From the NCBI GenBank assembly GCA_963767475.1, contig CAVYEI010000003.1:124001-188000 (forward strand): DNA of 64,000 nucleotides, in the 5' to 3' direction. Of the stretch, positions 8,866 through 17,477 are shown one piece after another (positions within the stretch are counted from its first letter, which is position 1; every line of letters begins with the position of its first letter). The stretch is from WHSW01 sp963767475. Its GTDB lineage: Bacteria > Actinomycetota > Thermoleophilia > Solirubrobacterales > 70-9. The position numbers and the translations under genes are program-made. Under the pieces are notes generated by a model. That model saw nothing but the letters and a program-made list of their open reading frames with translations. It had not been told where the DNA came from and searched no databases.

Positions 8866-8896
8866 CTACTACGTATCGGTGAGGTCAAAGTAGTAG
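8866..8896. promoter_or_regulatory. Inverted repeat in the divergent beta-helix / flippase intergenic region
   Basis: CTACTAC (8866-8872) and GTAGTAG (8890-8896) are perfect 7-bp arms 17 bp apart in the 150-bp gap between two divergent genes. The minus strand also shows TTGACC (8888-8883), a possible -35. It may be an operator or promoter for one or both genes; nothing links it to a known regulator. Confidence 0.3.
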
Positions 8897-8945
8897 TTGA
8901 GGGCTGCAACGTTCCCCGCCTGGCCCGCGAATAGCATCGGTTGCA

Positions 8946-10496
8946 GTGGCCGACCCCGAAACGCCGCGCAATCTGACCTCCACCGTCGTGCGCGGTATCA
9001 GCCTCGCCGCCGGCGGCTACGTATTCGCCCAGGCGCTCAACCTGATCGTCTACGTCGTCCTCGCCCGCCTGCTGACCCCGGACGACTTCGGCGAGTTCGC
9101 GGCGGCGACGATCCTCGTCTCGCTGAGCCTGATGGTCACCGAGTCCGGGCTCGCCTCGGCGGTGGTCCAGCGTCGCGACCGCGTCGAGGAGGCCTTCTCG
9201 ACCGCGGCGTTCGCGACCCTGGCGACCGGGGCGCTGTTCAGCCTGCTGGCGCTCGCCGCCTCGCCCCTGGTGGGCGAGTTCTTCGACAGCAGCCATGTCG
9301 CCGCGCTCGCCGCCGCCGTCAGCGGGACGGTGTTCCTGCGCACCAGCGGGGCGATCCCGGACGCGATGCTGCAGCGCAAGTTCTCGTTTCTGCGACGACT
9401 CGTGGTCGAGCCGGCGACGGTGGTCGCCTTCGGCACCGCGACGATCATCGCCGCGGCCGCCGACATGGGGGCGTGGGCACTGGTGATCGGCCAGTACGCC
9501 GGCTTCGCCGTCGACGCGATCCTCTCCTGGATCCTCTGCCGCTGGCGGCCGCGGCTGGCGCACGCGTCGTATGGGATGTGGCGTGAGCTGGTCGGCTACG
9601 GCCGCCACGTGTTCGTCGCCACCGCGGTCCTCAACTTCGGCGAGCTGGGCGCGAACGCGATCATCGGCCGCTTCCTCGGCACCGCCTCCCTGGGCCAGTT
9701 CCGCTACGCGCTGCGGCTCGCCGGGACGCCGTTCGCCCTCCTGCTCTCCGGTGCCGCCTACGTCCTCTTCCCCGCCTTCTCCCGGATCGCCGACGACATG
9801 GCGCGCCTGCAAGGGGCGTTCCTGCGCTCGTTGCGATGGATCTGCGTGCTCGCCTTCCCGGCCGGGCTGGTGTTCCTGCCGCTCGGCGTGCCGATGGCGG
9901 TGATCATCTTCGGCGACATCTGGCGCGACGCCGGCGAAGCGCTGGCGGCGATGTGCCTGTTCCCGGCCGGCGGCATGCTCGCCAACGTCGTCTCCGAGGC
10001 GCTGAAGGCGGTCGGCGAGCCCCGCTACCTGACCCGCATGCATCTGGTCACCGCGCTGACCACCGCCGCGCTGATCCTGGCCCTGCAGCCCTTCGGGCTC
10101 ACCGCCGCCGCCGCCGGCTTCTCCGCCGGCGCGGTGATCGGCGGGATCTACGCGCTGGTGATCATGCAACGGGTCGCGGGCACCCCGATGCGGACGATGG
10201 TCGCCGAGGTCTGGCCTCCGGCGATCGCGGCGCTGATCGGCGCCGCGGTACTGATCCCGCTCGAGGCGCTGGTCGACGCCGAGTCGCACGGCACCGCGCT
10301 CGGGGCGGTGCTTCTGGCCGGCGAGATGCTGATCGGGGCGATGATCTACCTCGCGATCCTGCGCCTGCTGGCGCCGGAGACGGGACGCGCGATCGCCGAG
10401 GGCGGCCGCGGCCTGCGCACCCGGCTGGCGCGATTCCGCGGACCGGACCCGGATCTCCCGGAGCCCGAGCCGCTCGACGAGACGCTCGCTCCATAA
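8946..10496 (+). CDS. Polysaccharide flippase (Wzx/RfbX family, MVF superfamily)
   Basis: A 516-residue protein with about 12-14 membrane helices. It opens with the family-typical VRGISLAAGGYVFAQALNLI and LARLLTPDDFGEFAAATILV, the first two helices of PST/Wzx transporters that move undecaprenyl-PP-linked repeat units across the membrane. Other characteristic segments are AIIGRFLGTASLGQFRYALR (about 238-257) and the C-terminal helix cluster. The GTG start at 8946 is the only reasonable one close to the first helix. It is followed after 10 bp by a GT2 gene. With the Wzy-like gene and Wzz kinase it completes a Wzx/Wzy-type export set. Confidence 0.87.
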   Translation: MADPETPRNLTSTVVRGISLAAGGYVFAQALNLIVYVVLARLLTPDDFGEFAAATILVSLSLMVTESGLASAVVQRRDRVEEAFSTAAFATLATGALFSLLALAASPLVGEFFDSSHVAALAAAVSGTVFLRTSGAIPDAMLQRKFSFLRRLVVEPATVVAFGTATIIAAAADMGAWALVIGQYAGFAVDAILSWILCRWRPRLAHASYGMWRELVGYGRHVFVATAVLNFGELGANAIIGRFLGTASLGQFRYALRLAGTPFALLLSGAAYVLFPAFSRIADDMARLQGAFLRSLRWICVLAFPAGLVFLPLGVPMAVIIFGDIWRDAGEALAAMCLFPAGGMLANVVSEALKAVGEPRYLTRMHLVTALTTAALILALQPFGLTAAAAGFSAGAVIGGIYALVIMQRVAGTPMRTMVAEVWPPAIAALIGAAVLIPLEALVDAESHGTALGAVLLAGEMLIGAMIYLAILRLLAPETGRAIAEGGRGLRTRLARFRGPDPDLPEPEPLDETLAP

Positions 10497-10506
10497 CCTG
10501 GCCCCG

Positions 10507-11457
10507 ATGCCCCGGTTCAGCGTCGTCATCCCCGCCTACAACGCCGAGCAGACGATCGCCGAGACGATTCGCTCGGTGCTCGCGCAGAGTGAGCCCGATC
10601 TGGAGCTGATCGTCGTCGACGACGGATCGAGCGACTCGTCCCCGGAGCTCGTCGCCAGCCTCGCCGAGGCCGATCCGCGGTTGCGCCTGATCCGCCAGCA
10701 GAACACCGGCACGGCCGGTGCGCGCAACACCGGGATCGCCCACGCCGGCGCCGCCTATGTCAGCTTCCTCGACAACGACGACCTGTGGATGCCGCGCTAC
10801 CTCGAGCGCATGGGGGCCGCTCTCGACTCGCAGCCGGCCGCGGGGTTCGCCTACTGCGACGCCTACGCCCTCGATGACGTCTCCTTGCGGATCCGCCGGC
10901 GAACCGAGTTCGTCTCCCGGCCGCCGCCGCCTCCGGGTGCGCCCTGGGAACTGATCGTGGCGACGCTTGGCCGCGCCAACTTCGTCATGAGCTCGGCGAC
11001 GGTGCGCCGCGCGGCGCTCGACGAGGCCGGCGGCTTTCGGCTCGACGTCGGCGGCGTCGACGATTACGACCTCTGGTTTCGCATCCTGCTGGCGGGACAC
11101 GTCGCCGTCGCCGCCGCCACCGAGCCGCTGCTGTTGCAGCGCGATCGCGCCGACTCCCAATCGAAGGACAACTCGATGATGCTCGAGGGGCTGACCCGGG
11201 TGCTGGAGCGCGTGCTCGCCGACCCGCGACTGCCGCCGTCGGCGCGGCCGGAGGTCGAACAGCAGCTCGCGGCGGCGGCCGGCCGCCACGCGGCGGTCAC
11301 CGGGGCGGCAACGGGCGCCGGGTTGCTCGTCGCCGCCCGCGAGCGTCTGATCGTCGCCCGCGATTGGCTCTTCGACCGGCGCAAATTTCGCGATCGCGCC
11401 CCGCCCGACGTGGTCGCCGCGTTCCCGCACCTTGGCCGCGATCGACCGCAGGCCTAG
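10507..11457 (+). CDS. Glycosyltransferase family 2
   Basis: A GT-A fold inverting transferase of 316 residues. FSVVIPAYNAEQTIAETIRS starts at residue 4, VVDDGSSDSS gives the first Asp pair, SFLDNDDLW the DxD-like metal site, and VDDYDLWFRI lies where the ED/QxxRW region is expected. A long helical C-terminus follows with no membrane segment. It sits 10 bp after the flippase gene, so both are likely translated from one message. Its last 4 bases overlap the end of the convergent GT4 gene. Sugar specificity cannot be read from sequence. Confidence 0.87.
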   Translation: MPRFSVVIPAYNAEQTIAETIRSVLAQSEPDLELIVVDDGSSDSSPELVASLAEADPRLRLIRQQNTGTAGARNTGIAHAGAAYVSFLDNDDLWMPRYLERMGAALDSQPAAGFAYCDAYALDDVSLRIRRRTEFVSRPPPPPGAPWELIVATLGRANFVMSSATVRRAALDEAGGFRLDVGGVDDYDLWFRILLAGHVAVAAATEPLLLQRDRADSQSKDNSMMLEGLTRVLERVLADPRLPPSARPEVEQQLAAAAGRHAAVTGAATGAGLLVAARERLIVARDWLFDRRKFRDRAPPDVVAAFPHLGRDRPQA

Positions 11458-12587
11458 TCTCGAAGCACCTCGGCATAGATATCCGTCGTCCGCCTGACGA
11501 CCTCGGCCAGCGACCGGTTCGCGACCACCCATCCGTGCGCCTCGCGGGCCTCGCGGTCGCGCTCGGCCGAGCTCTGCCCCAATGCCGTTGCGGCGACGGC
11601 GGCAAGCTCGGCGGGCGCGGGCTCCGCCAGCTTCAGCGCGGCCGGGCGAGGCGCCACCCGGTGCCCCGGAACGTCCCCGGCCACCACGGCCACGCCGCTG
11701 GCGAGGGCCTCGAGGATCGCGAACGGCGGCTCCCCACCCTCACCGTGGCTGGTCGCGAAGAAGAGATCGGCGGCGGCATAGAAGCGACGCACGTCGGGGC
11801 TGGGCTCCGCCGCGCGCAGGGCGTCGCCGAGGCCGAGGCGCACCGCGGCCTCGCGCGCGCCGGCACCGCCGCCGACCGAGATCCCGACGGCGTTCGAACC
11901 GCCGGCGCGCACACGTGCCAGCGCTTCGGCGAACAGTGGCCCGCCCTTCGCCTCCCAGCTCCAGCCGATGTGCAGCGCAAGCGGCGTCTGCGGATCGACC
12001 CCGAGCGAGCGCTTCGCGTCCGCGCGCCGGGCTGCGTCGACGAGCTCGAAGCGTGCCGTATCGATTCCGTTGAAGATCACCGTCAGCCGCCGCGACGGCA
12101 CGCCACGGCGTCGCGCGGCGGCGGCGAGCGCCTCGCTGACACAGAGGATTCGGGCAACCCGCCGGGCGACGATCCCGTACTTGACCACCGTCCTGGGAAA
12201 CAGGCGAGGGCCGCCCGGAAGGTGGCTGTGCAGATGCCAGACGACGCGCGCGTCCGGGCGAGACGAGGCGGCCGAGACCGCCGGCAACTCGAAGGCCGTG
12301 AAGTGCGTGTGCAGGATCACCGGACCGTCGAGCTCGCCGAGCCACCCGGCAAGCCAGCGCGAGAGCGTGGCGCGGTCGGCAGCCGGCGGGAACCTGATCG
12401 CAATCCCGTCGGCCTCGAGCTCGGCGAGCCAGGCGCGGTCGCGAGAGACCGGGGTGAACGCACAGGCGACCTCGAACCCACGCTCGCGCGCGGCGACCGC
12501 GGTCGCACGGAGCATGGGCACGAACGAGCCCGCGTAGGAGCCGCCGTAGTCGGACAGCAGCAGCACCGTCCCCGCGGCGGAGCTCAT
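11454..12587 (-). CDS. Glycosyltransferase family 4
   Basis: A 377-residue GT4 transferase. The N-lobe has VLLLSDYGGSYAGSFVPMLR and an HTHFTAFELPAV segment. The C-lobe contains FNGIDTARF, ALHIGWSWEAKGG (donor pocket) and SHGEGGEPPFAILEALASGV with the paired glutamates of GT4. The ATG at 12587 overlaps the stop of the upstream GT4 gene (ATGA at 12584-12587), so both are translated from one minus-strand transcript. The open frame beyond this ATG belongs to the antisense of the neighbour and is ignored. Confidence 0.86.
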   Translation of the reverse strand: MSSAAGTVLLLSDYGGSYAGSFVPMLRATAVAARERGFEVACAFTPVSRDRAWLAELEADGIAIRFPPAADRATLSRWLAGWLGELDGPVILHTHFTAFELPAVSAASSRPDARVVWHLHSHLPGGPRLFPRTVVKYGIVARRVARILCVSEALAAAARRRGVPSRRLTVIFNGIDTARFELVDAARRADAKRSLGVDPQTPLALHIGWSWEAKGGPLFAEALARVRAGGSNAVGISVGGGAGAREAAVRLGLGDALRAAEPSPDVRRFYAAADLFFATSHGEGGEPPFAILEALASGVAVVAGDVPGHRVAPRPAALKLAEPAPAELAAVAATALGQSSAERDREAREAHGWVVANRSLAEVVRRTTDIYAEVLRD

Positions 12588-13795
12588 CGGTCCGCCGCCA
12601 CCGCTTCCAGCACCCGCTCCAGCTCCCGCACCCCCTCCTCGCGCCGGAAACGGGCCGCGAAGCGCGTTCCCGCGGCGCCCAGCGATCTGCCGAGCTCGGG
12701 ATCGTCCCGGAGGCTGCGAATCGCCTCGGCGAGCGCCGCCGGGTCGCCGGGCGGGACCGGCAGCGCGGCGTCGAACTCGGCGGCGAGCCGGGGCGACTCG
12801 CCCACGGCCGCGAGCACCACGGGCCGGCCCAGGGCGCAGTAGTCGAACAGCTTCGAGGGCACGAACTTCTCCAGCCCGGGCTGATCGGCGAGCGAGACCA
12901 TGAGCGCGTCGGCGGCCCGGAGCATCCCCGCCGCCTCCGCCGCCTGTACCGGCTCGCGAAACTCGACCGAGCCGGCGGGAAGCTCGGCGGCCAGCGCCGC
13001 CAGCCCCTCGCGCCTCGGCCCTGAGCCGAGCAGGACGAGCCGATACTCGGGGCCCAGCAGCCGCGCGGCCTCGACCGCGTGCTCGAGGCCCTGGGCGATG
13101 CCGAGGTTGCCCGCGTACATCCACGTGAACCGGTCGTCGAAACCTGCTGCCTGGCGATCGGGCTCCCGAGTGCCCGCTTCCACCCAGGCCGCGGTGGTTC
13201 CGTTCGGGATCACGGTCAGCTTCTCGTCTCCCACGGTGGCGGCGATCTGGCGCCGAAAGGGCTCGGTGACGGTGACGATCGCCGCGGCGCTGCGGTACAG
13301 CCGGCGCTCCAGACGCTCGGCCGCCGCGATCGCACGCTCTCCACTGAGCTCACCGAGCAGGACCGCCGCTTCCGGCCACAGGTCACGAACATCCATCACC
13401 CAGGGCGCCCGATGGCGAACCGCGGCCGCGGCCGCCGCGGCGGCGACCGGGAGCGGCGGCGAGGTCGCCAGGATCACGTCGGCACGCCGCCGCACCATCG
13501 ATGCGGCAACCGCCGAGGCGGCGTAGGTGCCGTAGAGCAGGAGCCTGTTTCGTCTCGTCTTCTCGGGACTGGTGTAGACGGGGACATAGGTGACCGTGAA
13601 CCCGTCCAGTCGTCGCCGGTCAAACCGATGGCCGCTGTATCCGGGCTGAACGACGCCGTCGGGATGGTTGGGCACCTCGCAGATCACCTCGACCTCATGA
13701 CCCAGTTCTGTGAGCCCCTCGGCGAAAGCCTGCGCCCGCGCGCGCGAGGCGGTGACCTCGGGCACGAAGTGCTGGCTCAAGAACAGGATTCGCAT
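12584..13795 (-). CDS. Glycosyltransferase family 4 (WbuB-like)
   Basis: A 403-residue transferase with the N-terminal signature of the WbuB/Cap-type GT4 subgroup: MRILFLSQHFVPEVTASRAR, ICEVPNHPDGVV and VMDVRDLWPEA. These features are typical of enzymes that transfer N-acetylated amino sugars such as FucNAc or QuiNAc. The C-lobe has MYAGNLGIAQGLEHAVEA and VPSKLFDYCALGRPVVLA with the donor-binding glutamate region. Its stop overlaps the next GT4 start. Amino-sugar specificity is only suggested by subgroup resemblance. Confidence 0.86.
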   Translation of the reverse strand: MRILFLSQHFVPEVTASRARAQAFAEGLTELGHEVEVICEVPNHPDGVVQPGYSGHRFDRRRLDGFTVTYVPVYTSPEKTRRNRLLLYGTYAASAVAASMVRRRADVILATSPPLPVAAAAAAAAVRHRAPWVMDVRDLWPEAAVLLGELSGERAIAAAERLERRLYRSAAAIVTVTEPFRRQIAATVGDEKLTVIPNGTTAAWVEAGTREPDRQAAGFDDRFTWMYAGNLGIAQGLEHAVEAARLLGPEYRLVLLGSGPRREGLAALAAELPAGSVEFREPVQAAEAAGMLRAADALMVSLADQPGLEKFVPSKLFDYCALGRPVVLAAVGESPRLAAEFDAALPVPPGDPAALAEAIRSLRDDPELGRSLGAAGTRFAARFRREEGVRELERVLEAVAADR

Positions 13796-13798
13796 CGC

Positions 13799-15187
13799 TC
13801 AGCCGCGGACGAGCCGACTGCCGTCGCGGTCGCATACGACGGCCTCGGCGCCGGGCGCGAGCACGGGCTCAGAGCCGCGCACCCCACAGCCCTCGTGCAG
13901 GCGGTAGCGGTCGACCAGATCCGCGGCTCCGACCCAGCGGATGTCCGCGACCTCGGGCAGGCGAGCAGCGTCGCGTTTGCGCCACAGTCGGGCGTAGATC
14001 AACGCGTCGCGCAGGATCCTCGCGCCCGTGCGGTCGTCCAGGAGCCCACCGTGGAGGACCGGCGTCGGCGGGATCCCGGCGTTGGCGAGCCGCTGGAGCG
14101 AGCCGTAGTCGAGCCTGAACACGCCCCCTACCGGGTGCCCGGCGCCGATCAGCGTCTCGTGGGGATTGCCGTCGGTGATCAGCGGCGCCGCCGCGGCCCG
14201 ATGCCAAGCCGGCAGGCCGCGCTCCTTCAACGCCCGCAGCGCGCCTTCGCCGTAGCCCCATGCGGGGGCGACGAACGTGCGCGGCTCCGCCCCCAGCTGC
14301 TCGCGCTGCCAGGTCACGGCGGCGTCGATTCGCCGCCCGGCCTCCCGCTCGTCGAGGGAGAGGAACTCCCGGGGCTCGATCGTCTCCGAGTCGCTCGCCT
14401 CGGTGTCGTAGTGCAGCCATCCGTGGCAGACCGGGTCGAAGACGCCCGCCGCGACACCGTCGCGAAGCGCCTCGATTCCCTTCGGCCACACCTCCTGCAG
14501 CGGGACCGGCTCCCCGTCGCGAAGCGCCCGCGCGGGAATCGCCACGCTGAGACGGGCATCGTTGCGCGCATAGGCCTCGTGCAGACCGCGCATCCGGCGG
14601 TCGGCGAAATCGTCGGTCTTCGCCCGATCCTCGAGCTGCAGCTGTGCCGTTCCCGGGACGTCGTCGATCCGCACCGAGCCCAGCGGGGGAAGTTTCAGCA
14701 ACGGCCGCTCGAGGACATCGAGCAGAAACTCCTCGATCGGCCCCAGCGCCCAGTAGACGCCCATGTAGCCCCAGCGGCCGGCAAGGTCGGCCCCCACGGC
14801 GAGCACCCGGTCGTCGAGCATCACCGCGTGGTCGCCGACGCGCGTGCGCGTCACCGGCCGTCCGCCGGCGAAGACGACGTAGTCGTCGTTGACCCGTGCG
14901 CCGGGCGCGAAGCGGGCGATGCCGTGGCGAACCTCTCGCTCGGGAACGGTCGCCGTCGCCGGACCGGCATCCGCGGCGATGATCACCGCCGCGGCCGCCG
15001 TGCCGCCGCGCACCGCGGCGGCCAGCTCGTCGGCCTCGTCGACGCCGCCGAAGGCGACGATCCCCGGCCCCGGCGCGGCGGCGACGGGTCCGAGCCGCCA
15101 GAGCCAGGCCAGCGCCTCGGCGACCGGGCGCGCCGCCGAGTCGCCGGCCGTGCTCAGCGCGGGCTCGGTCTCGACCGCGCCGCTCAC
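13799..15187 (-). CDS. Predicted NodB-fold polysaccharide deacetylase-like protein
   Basis: A 462-residue protein with no obvious signal. The C-terminal half has the order expected for a divergent carbohydrate-esterase (NodB/DUF2334-like) barrel: VRIDDVPGT (about 180), which would hold the metal-binding Asp pair, then CHGWLHYD (about 262), which gives the H-x3-H site, then FVAPAWGYGEGALRALKERG. The N-terminal 170 residues contain many small residues and no named motif. It lies 3 bp upstream of the GT4 gene start and overlaps the methyltransferase gene by 4 bp, so it belongs to the same minus-strand operon. Deacetylation of an amino sugar is plausible but not shown. Confidence 0.62.
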   Translation of the reverse strand: MSGAVETEPALSTAGDSAARPVAEALAWLWRLGPVAAAPGPGIVAFGGVDEADELAAAVRGGTAAAAVIIAADAGPATATVPEREVRHGIARFAPGARVNDDYVVFAGGRPVTRTRVGDHAVMLDDRVLAVGADLAGRWGYMGVYWALGPIEEFLLDVLERPLLKLPPLGSVRIDDVPGTAQLQLEDRAKTDDFADRRMRGLHEAYARNDARLSVAIPARALRDGEPVPLQEVWPKGIEALRDGVAAGVFDPVCHGWLHYDTEASDSETIEPREFLSLDEREAGRRIDAAVTWQREQLGAEPRTFVAPAWGYGEGALRALKERGLPAWHRAAAAPLITDGNPHETLIGAGHPVGGVFRLDYGSLQRLANAGIPPTPVLHGGLLDDRTGARILRDALIYARLWRKRDAARLPEVADIRWVGAADLVDRYRLHEGCGVRGSEPVLAPGAEAVVCDRDGSRLVRG

Positions 15188-15873
15188 CGGCCCCCCGCCG
15201 CCTCGGCGCCGAAGAGCGCGACGGCCTGGGCGTGACCGGGCCAGAAGTGTCGCTCGGGATCTTCGTTGAACTCTGCGTAGCGCCCGCCGCGTTCGGCCGC
15301 GAACGCGGCCAGCTCGGTCGGCGGGTCGGCGGCCTCGCGGCGCCGAAACTCGGAGGCGATCACGATCCCTCCTTCGGCACGGCCGAGCCCCGCCTCGAAT
15401 AACGCCGGTTTCGCCTCATAGGCAAAGCCGATGTCGTCGATCAGGAAGTCGCAGCCCCGCTGGTCGAGCACCCGCCCGAGGGTCTCGGTCACATCTCCGG
15501 CGACGAGCTCCCCTCCCCCTCGCAGACGCTCCGGGATCAGCCAGCCGGCGGCCGGGTTGCTGTCGAGCGTGACCAGGCGGCCGTCGCTCCCCTCGCCCGC
15601 GTTGCGCTCGAGCGCCCGCAGCAGGATCGCCGCCCCGAGGCCGTCGTGGGTACCGACCTCGACCACCAGCCGCGGCCGCCGCAGGCGGGCGATGCAGTAG
15701 TAGATGTAGCGGTATCCGTAGCGGGCGCGGTCGTCGCGCTTGGGGTTGGCGCTCAGCGCGCGGTCGAGCTCGTCGCGCAGCTGATCGTCCGAGCGCAGCT
15801 CCTCCACCTTCGCCGCGACCTCGGCTGCGGGAACGCCGAGTGCATCGCCGACGCAGGCCGCGAGCTCGTCCAT
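15184..15873 (-). CDS. Class I SAM-dependent methyltransferase (Methyltransf_24-like), N-terminus uncertain
   Basis: The Rossmann fold begins with RLVVEVGTHDGLGAAILLRA (motif I). LVTLDSNPAAGW carries the acidic residue that binds ribose, and DFLIDDIGFA is motif IV. It is probably a small-molecule or sugar methyltransferase of the cephalosporin-hydroxylase/TylF-like group. The ATG at 15873 gives 229 residues. The same frame continues upstream without a stop beyond 16050 and reads like protein (RETLRYLFTSREVSNFTYEL), resembling the N-terminal helix of related enzymes. There is no ATG, GTG or TTG in that stretch, so a CTG start (for example 16020) or a lost base is possible. It overlaps the next minus-strand gene by 4 bp. 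Confidence 0.72.
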   Translation of the reverse strand: MDELAACVGDALGVPAAEVAAKVEELRSDDQLRDELDRALSANPKRDDRARYGYRYIYYCIARLRRPRLVVEVGTHDGLGAAILLRALERNAGEGSDGRLVTLDSNPAAGWLIPERLRGGGELVAGDVTETLGRVLDQRGCDFLIDDIGFAYEAKPALFEAGLGRAEGGIVIASEFRRREAADPPTELAAFAAERGGRYAEFNEDPERHFWPGHAQAVALFGAEAAGGR

Positions 15874-16046
15874 ATTCGCCAGCTCATAGGTGAAATTCGA
15901 GACCTCGCGGCTCGTGAACAGGTACCGAAGCGTCTCCCGCGGCCGCCTGCGGGCCGCCTCGCCCGAGCGGGCGACGAGGCGCGCCCGGACCGCGAACCGC
16001 GGCAGCCAGGCCCTGCTCAGACGCTGGCTGAGGCTCTCGCCGACCG

Positions 16047-16469
16047 CTATGGCGACTCCGTGCCGCCGCTGCCCTCGGTGACCGTGCCCAGGTCGGTGGT
16101 CGTCGTCGTCGTCGGCGTGGTGGTAGTCGTCGTCGGCGTGGTCGTCGTGCTCGTCGTCGGCGGCGTGGTCGTCGTCGTGGTCGTGCTGCTCGAGGTCGTG
16201 CTCGTGGTCGAGCTGGTCGTCGTCGGCTCGGTCGTGGTCGTCGTCGTCGCGGACGAGGTCGAGCTGGTCGAGTCGCCGCTGTCGTCGGCGGAGACCACGG
16301 CGAGCGCCACGCCGAGCCCGATCACGGCCGCGATCAGGATCGCGATCAGCGCCTTCATCCCGCCGCTCATCCCCGAGCCGGGCGGTTCGCCGGGCTGCTG
16401 CTCATAGCCGCGGGGATACTCGTCGCCCGGCGGCGGCACGTTCATTCTCCTGGTCGGATCCTCGTTCAT
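16047..16469 (-). CDS. Membrane-anchored Thr/Ser-rich low-complexity protein
   Basis: A 140-residue protein of unknown function. A Pro-rich polar head (NVPPPGDEYPRGYEQQPGEP) is followed by one membrane helix (MKALIAILIAAVIGLGVALA, about 36-55). Then comes an extracellular tail of about 75 residues made almost only of Thr and Ser, ending GTVTEGSGGTESP. The topology fits a type II-like anchored protein with a stalk that could be O-mannosylated, as is common in actinobacteria. I chose the ATG at 16469; another in-frame ATG lies at 16445. It sits beside the surface-glycan genes, which fits a cell-envelope role, but no function should be assigned. Confidence 0.65.
   Translation of the reverse strand: MNEDPTRRMNVPPPGDEYPRGYEQQPGEPPGSGMSGGMKALIAILIAAVIGLGVALAVVSADDSGDSTSSTSSATTTTTTEPTTTSSTTSTTSSSTTTTTTTPPTTSTTTTPTTTTTTPTTTTTTDLGTVTEGSGGTESP
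16090..16262. repeat. Low-complexity (GTC/GTG)n tract encoding the Thr-rich stalk
   Basis: On the plus strand the segment is a run of gtcgtcgtc, gtggtggta and cgtcgtgctcgtc units. It encodes poly-Thr/Ser on the minus strand. It is prone to slippage, so its length may vary between strains. Confidence 0.8.
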
Positions 16470-16529
16470 TTCGCGGACTCTAGACAAGCGGGTCGACGCC
16501 AACCGAGCGGATTTCTAGGATCCGCGGTG

Positions 16530-17477
16530 ATGGCCCGCGTATACCTGCTCTCCGCCGCACCCCCCGACAGCCCGGATCCGAAGGCCTTCCTCGACCTCGA
16601 ACAGCTGCGCGCCTCCGCAGCGGCGGATCGGTTCGGAGCCCACTCGGTCGCCCCGGACCCCGAGGCCGCAGACCTGATCCTGTTCGCGGAGACCTCCGGC
16701 GCCGCGGGGCGCTACTTCGGCCGCGTCCTCGGCCATCCGCTGTACAAGGCGAACCGCAGCCGTAGCTACCTCTTCTGCTCGACCGATCGCCCGCTTGCCG
16801 TGCTGCCCGGCGTCTACGCGTCGATCGAACGCCGCTGGTACCGCGACGCCTGGACGAGGTCGTGCGGCTACCTGGGCGTCAAGGAGGGCGGAGCCCTGAC
16901 CCCGGACCCGCGGCGCCGGCCGTCGCTCCTCTTCTCCTTCGTCGGCTCGGGCAGCGCCCACCCGTTGCGGCATCGCATCCTCGCGCTCGCTGACCCGTCC
17001 GCGGCCCTGATCGACAGCGATCGCCGGCCGCTCGACCCCGCCGCCTACGCCGACACGATCCACGATTCCGCATTCGTCCTCTGCCCCCGCGGCGGCGGCA
17101 CCGCGACCTTCCGCCTGTTCGAGGCGATGATGCTCGGCCGCGCGCCGGTGATCCTCTCCGACCAATGGGTGCCGCCGATCGGGCCCGACTGGGACTCGTT
17201 CAGCCTCCGGGTGCGCGAGCGCGACGTCGACTCACTTCCCGAAATGCTCGCCGCGCGCGCATCCGAAGCGGCGGCGATGGGCACCGCGGCGCGGGCCGCG
17301 TGGCTGGACTGGTTCGCGCCCGAGGCGGCCTTTCACCGCATCGTCGAGTCCTGCGTCGAGCTCGCGAAGGCACAGCCGGCACGCAGCGGGCTGCGCCGCT
17401 ACTCGCCCTTGATCCAGTTCCTGCGGCCGATGCACGGAAGCCGCGCCGCCGCCTCGATCCTGCCCGGGCGGCGTTAG
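16530..17477 (+). CDS. Exostosin-family (GT47-like) glycosyltransferase
   Basis: A 315-residue protein whose C-terminal half shows the exostosin signature: SAFVLCPRGGGTATFRLFEA (about 170-189), then MMLGRAPVILSDQWVPP. In this family the Glu of RLFEA and the following strand form the nucleotide-sugar site. Animal EXT proteins of this family polymerise heparan sulfate, while plant members act on cell-wall glycans. The N-terminal part has ADLILFAETSG and an NRSRSYLFCSTDRP strand. GTG at 16527 and ATG at 16530 are adjacent; I take ATG. There is no signal peptide, so action on a cytoplasmic lipid-linked acceptor is likely. Donor unknown. Confidence 0.8.
   Translation: MARVYLLSAAPPDSPDPKAFLDLEQLRASAAADRFGAHSVAPDPEAADLILFAETSGAAGRYFGRVLGHPLYKANRSRSYLFCSTDRPLAVLPGVYASIERRWYRDAWTRSCGYLGVKEGGALTPDPRRRPSLLFSFVGSGSAHPLRHRILALADPSAALIDSDRRPLDPAAYADTIHDSAFVLCPRGGGTATFRLFEAMMLGRAPVILSDQWVPPIGPDWDSFSLRVRERDVDSLPEMLAARASEAAAMGTAARAAWLDWFAPEAAFHRIVESCVELAKAQPARSGLRRYSPLIQFLRPMHGSRAAASILPGRR

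Noticed and set aside
7434..10529. A 1031-codon minus-strand open frame
   Set aside because: Only the part up to about 8795 is real (signal peptide plus beta-helix). The remainder is antisense to the flippase gene and has the Arg/His/Gly-rich look of a shadow frame.
13079..15235. A 718-codon plus-strand frame opposite the GT4 and NodB-fold genes
   Set aside because: It is antisense to two well-supported minus-strand genes and shows no domain.
16090..16262. Possible CRISPR or minisatellite array
   Set aside because: The repeat is simple gtc/gtg codon repetition encoding poly-Thr/Ser, with no spacers and no cas genes nearby.
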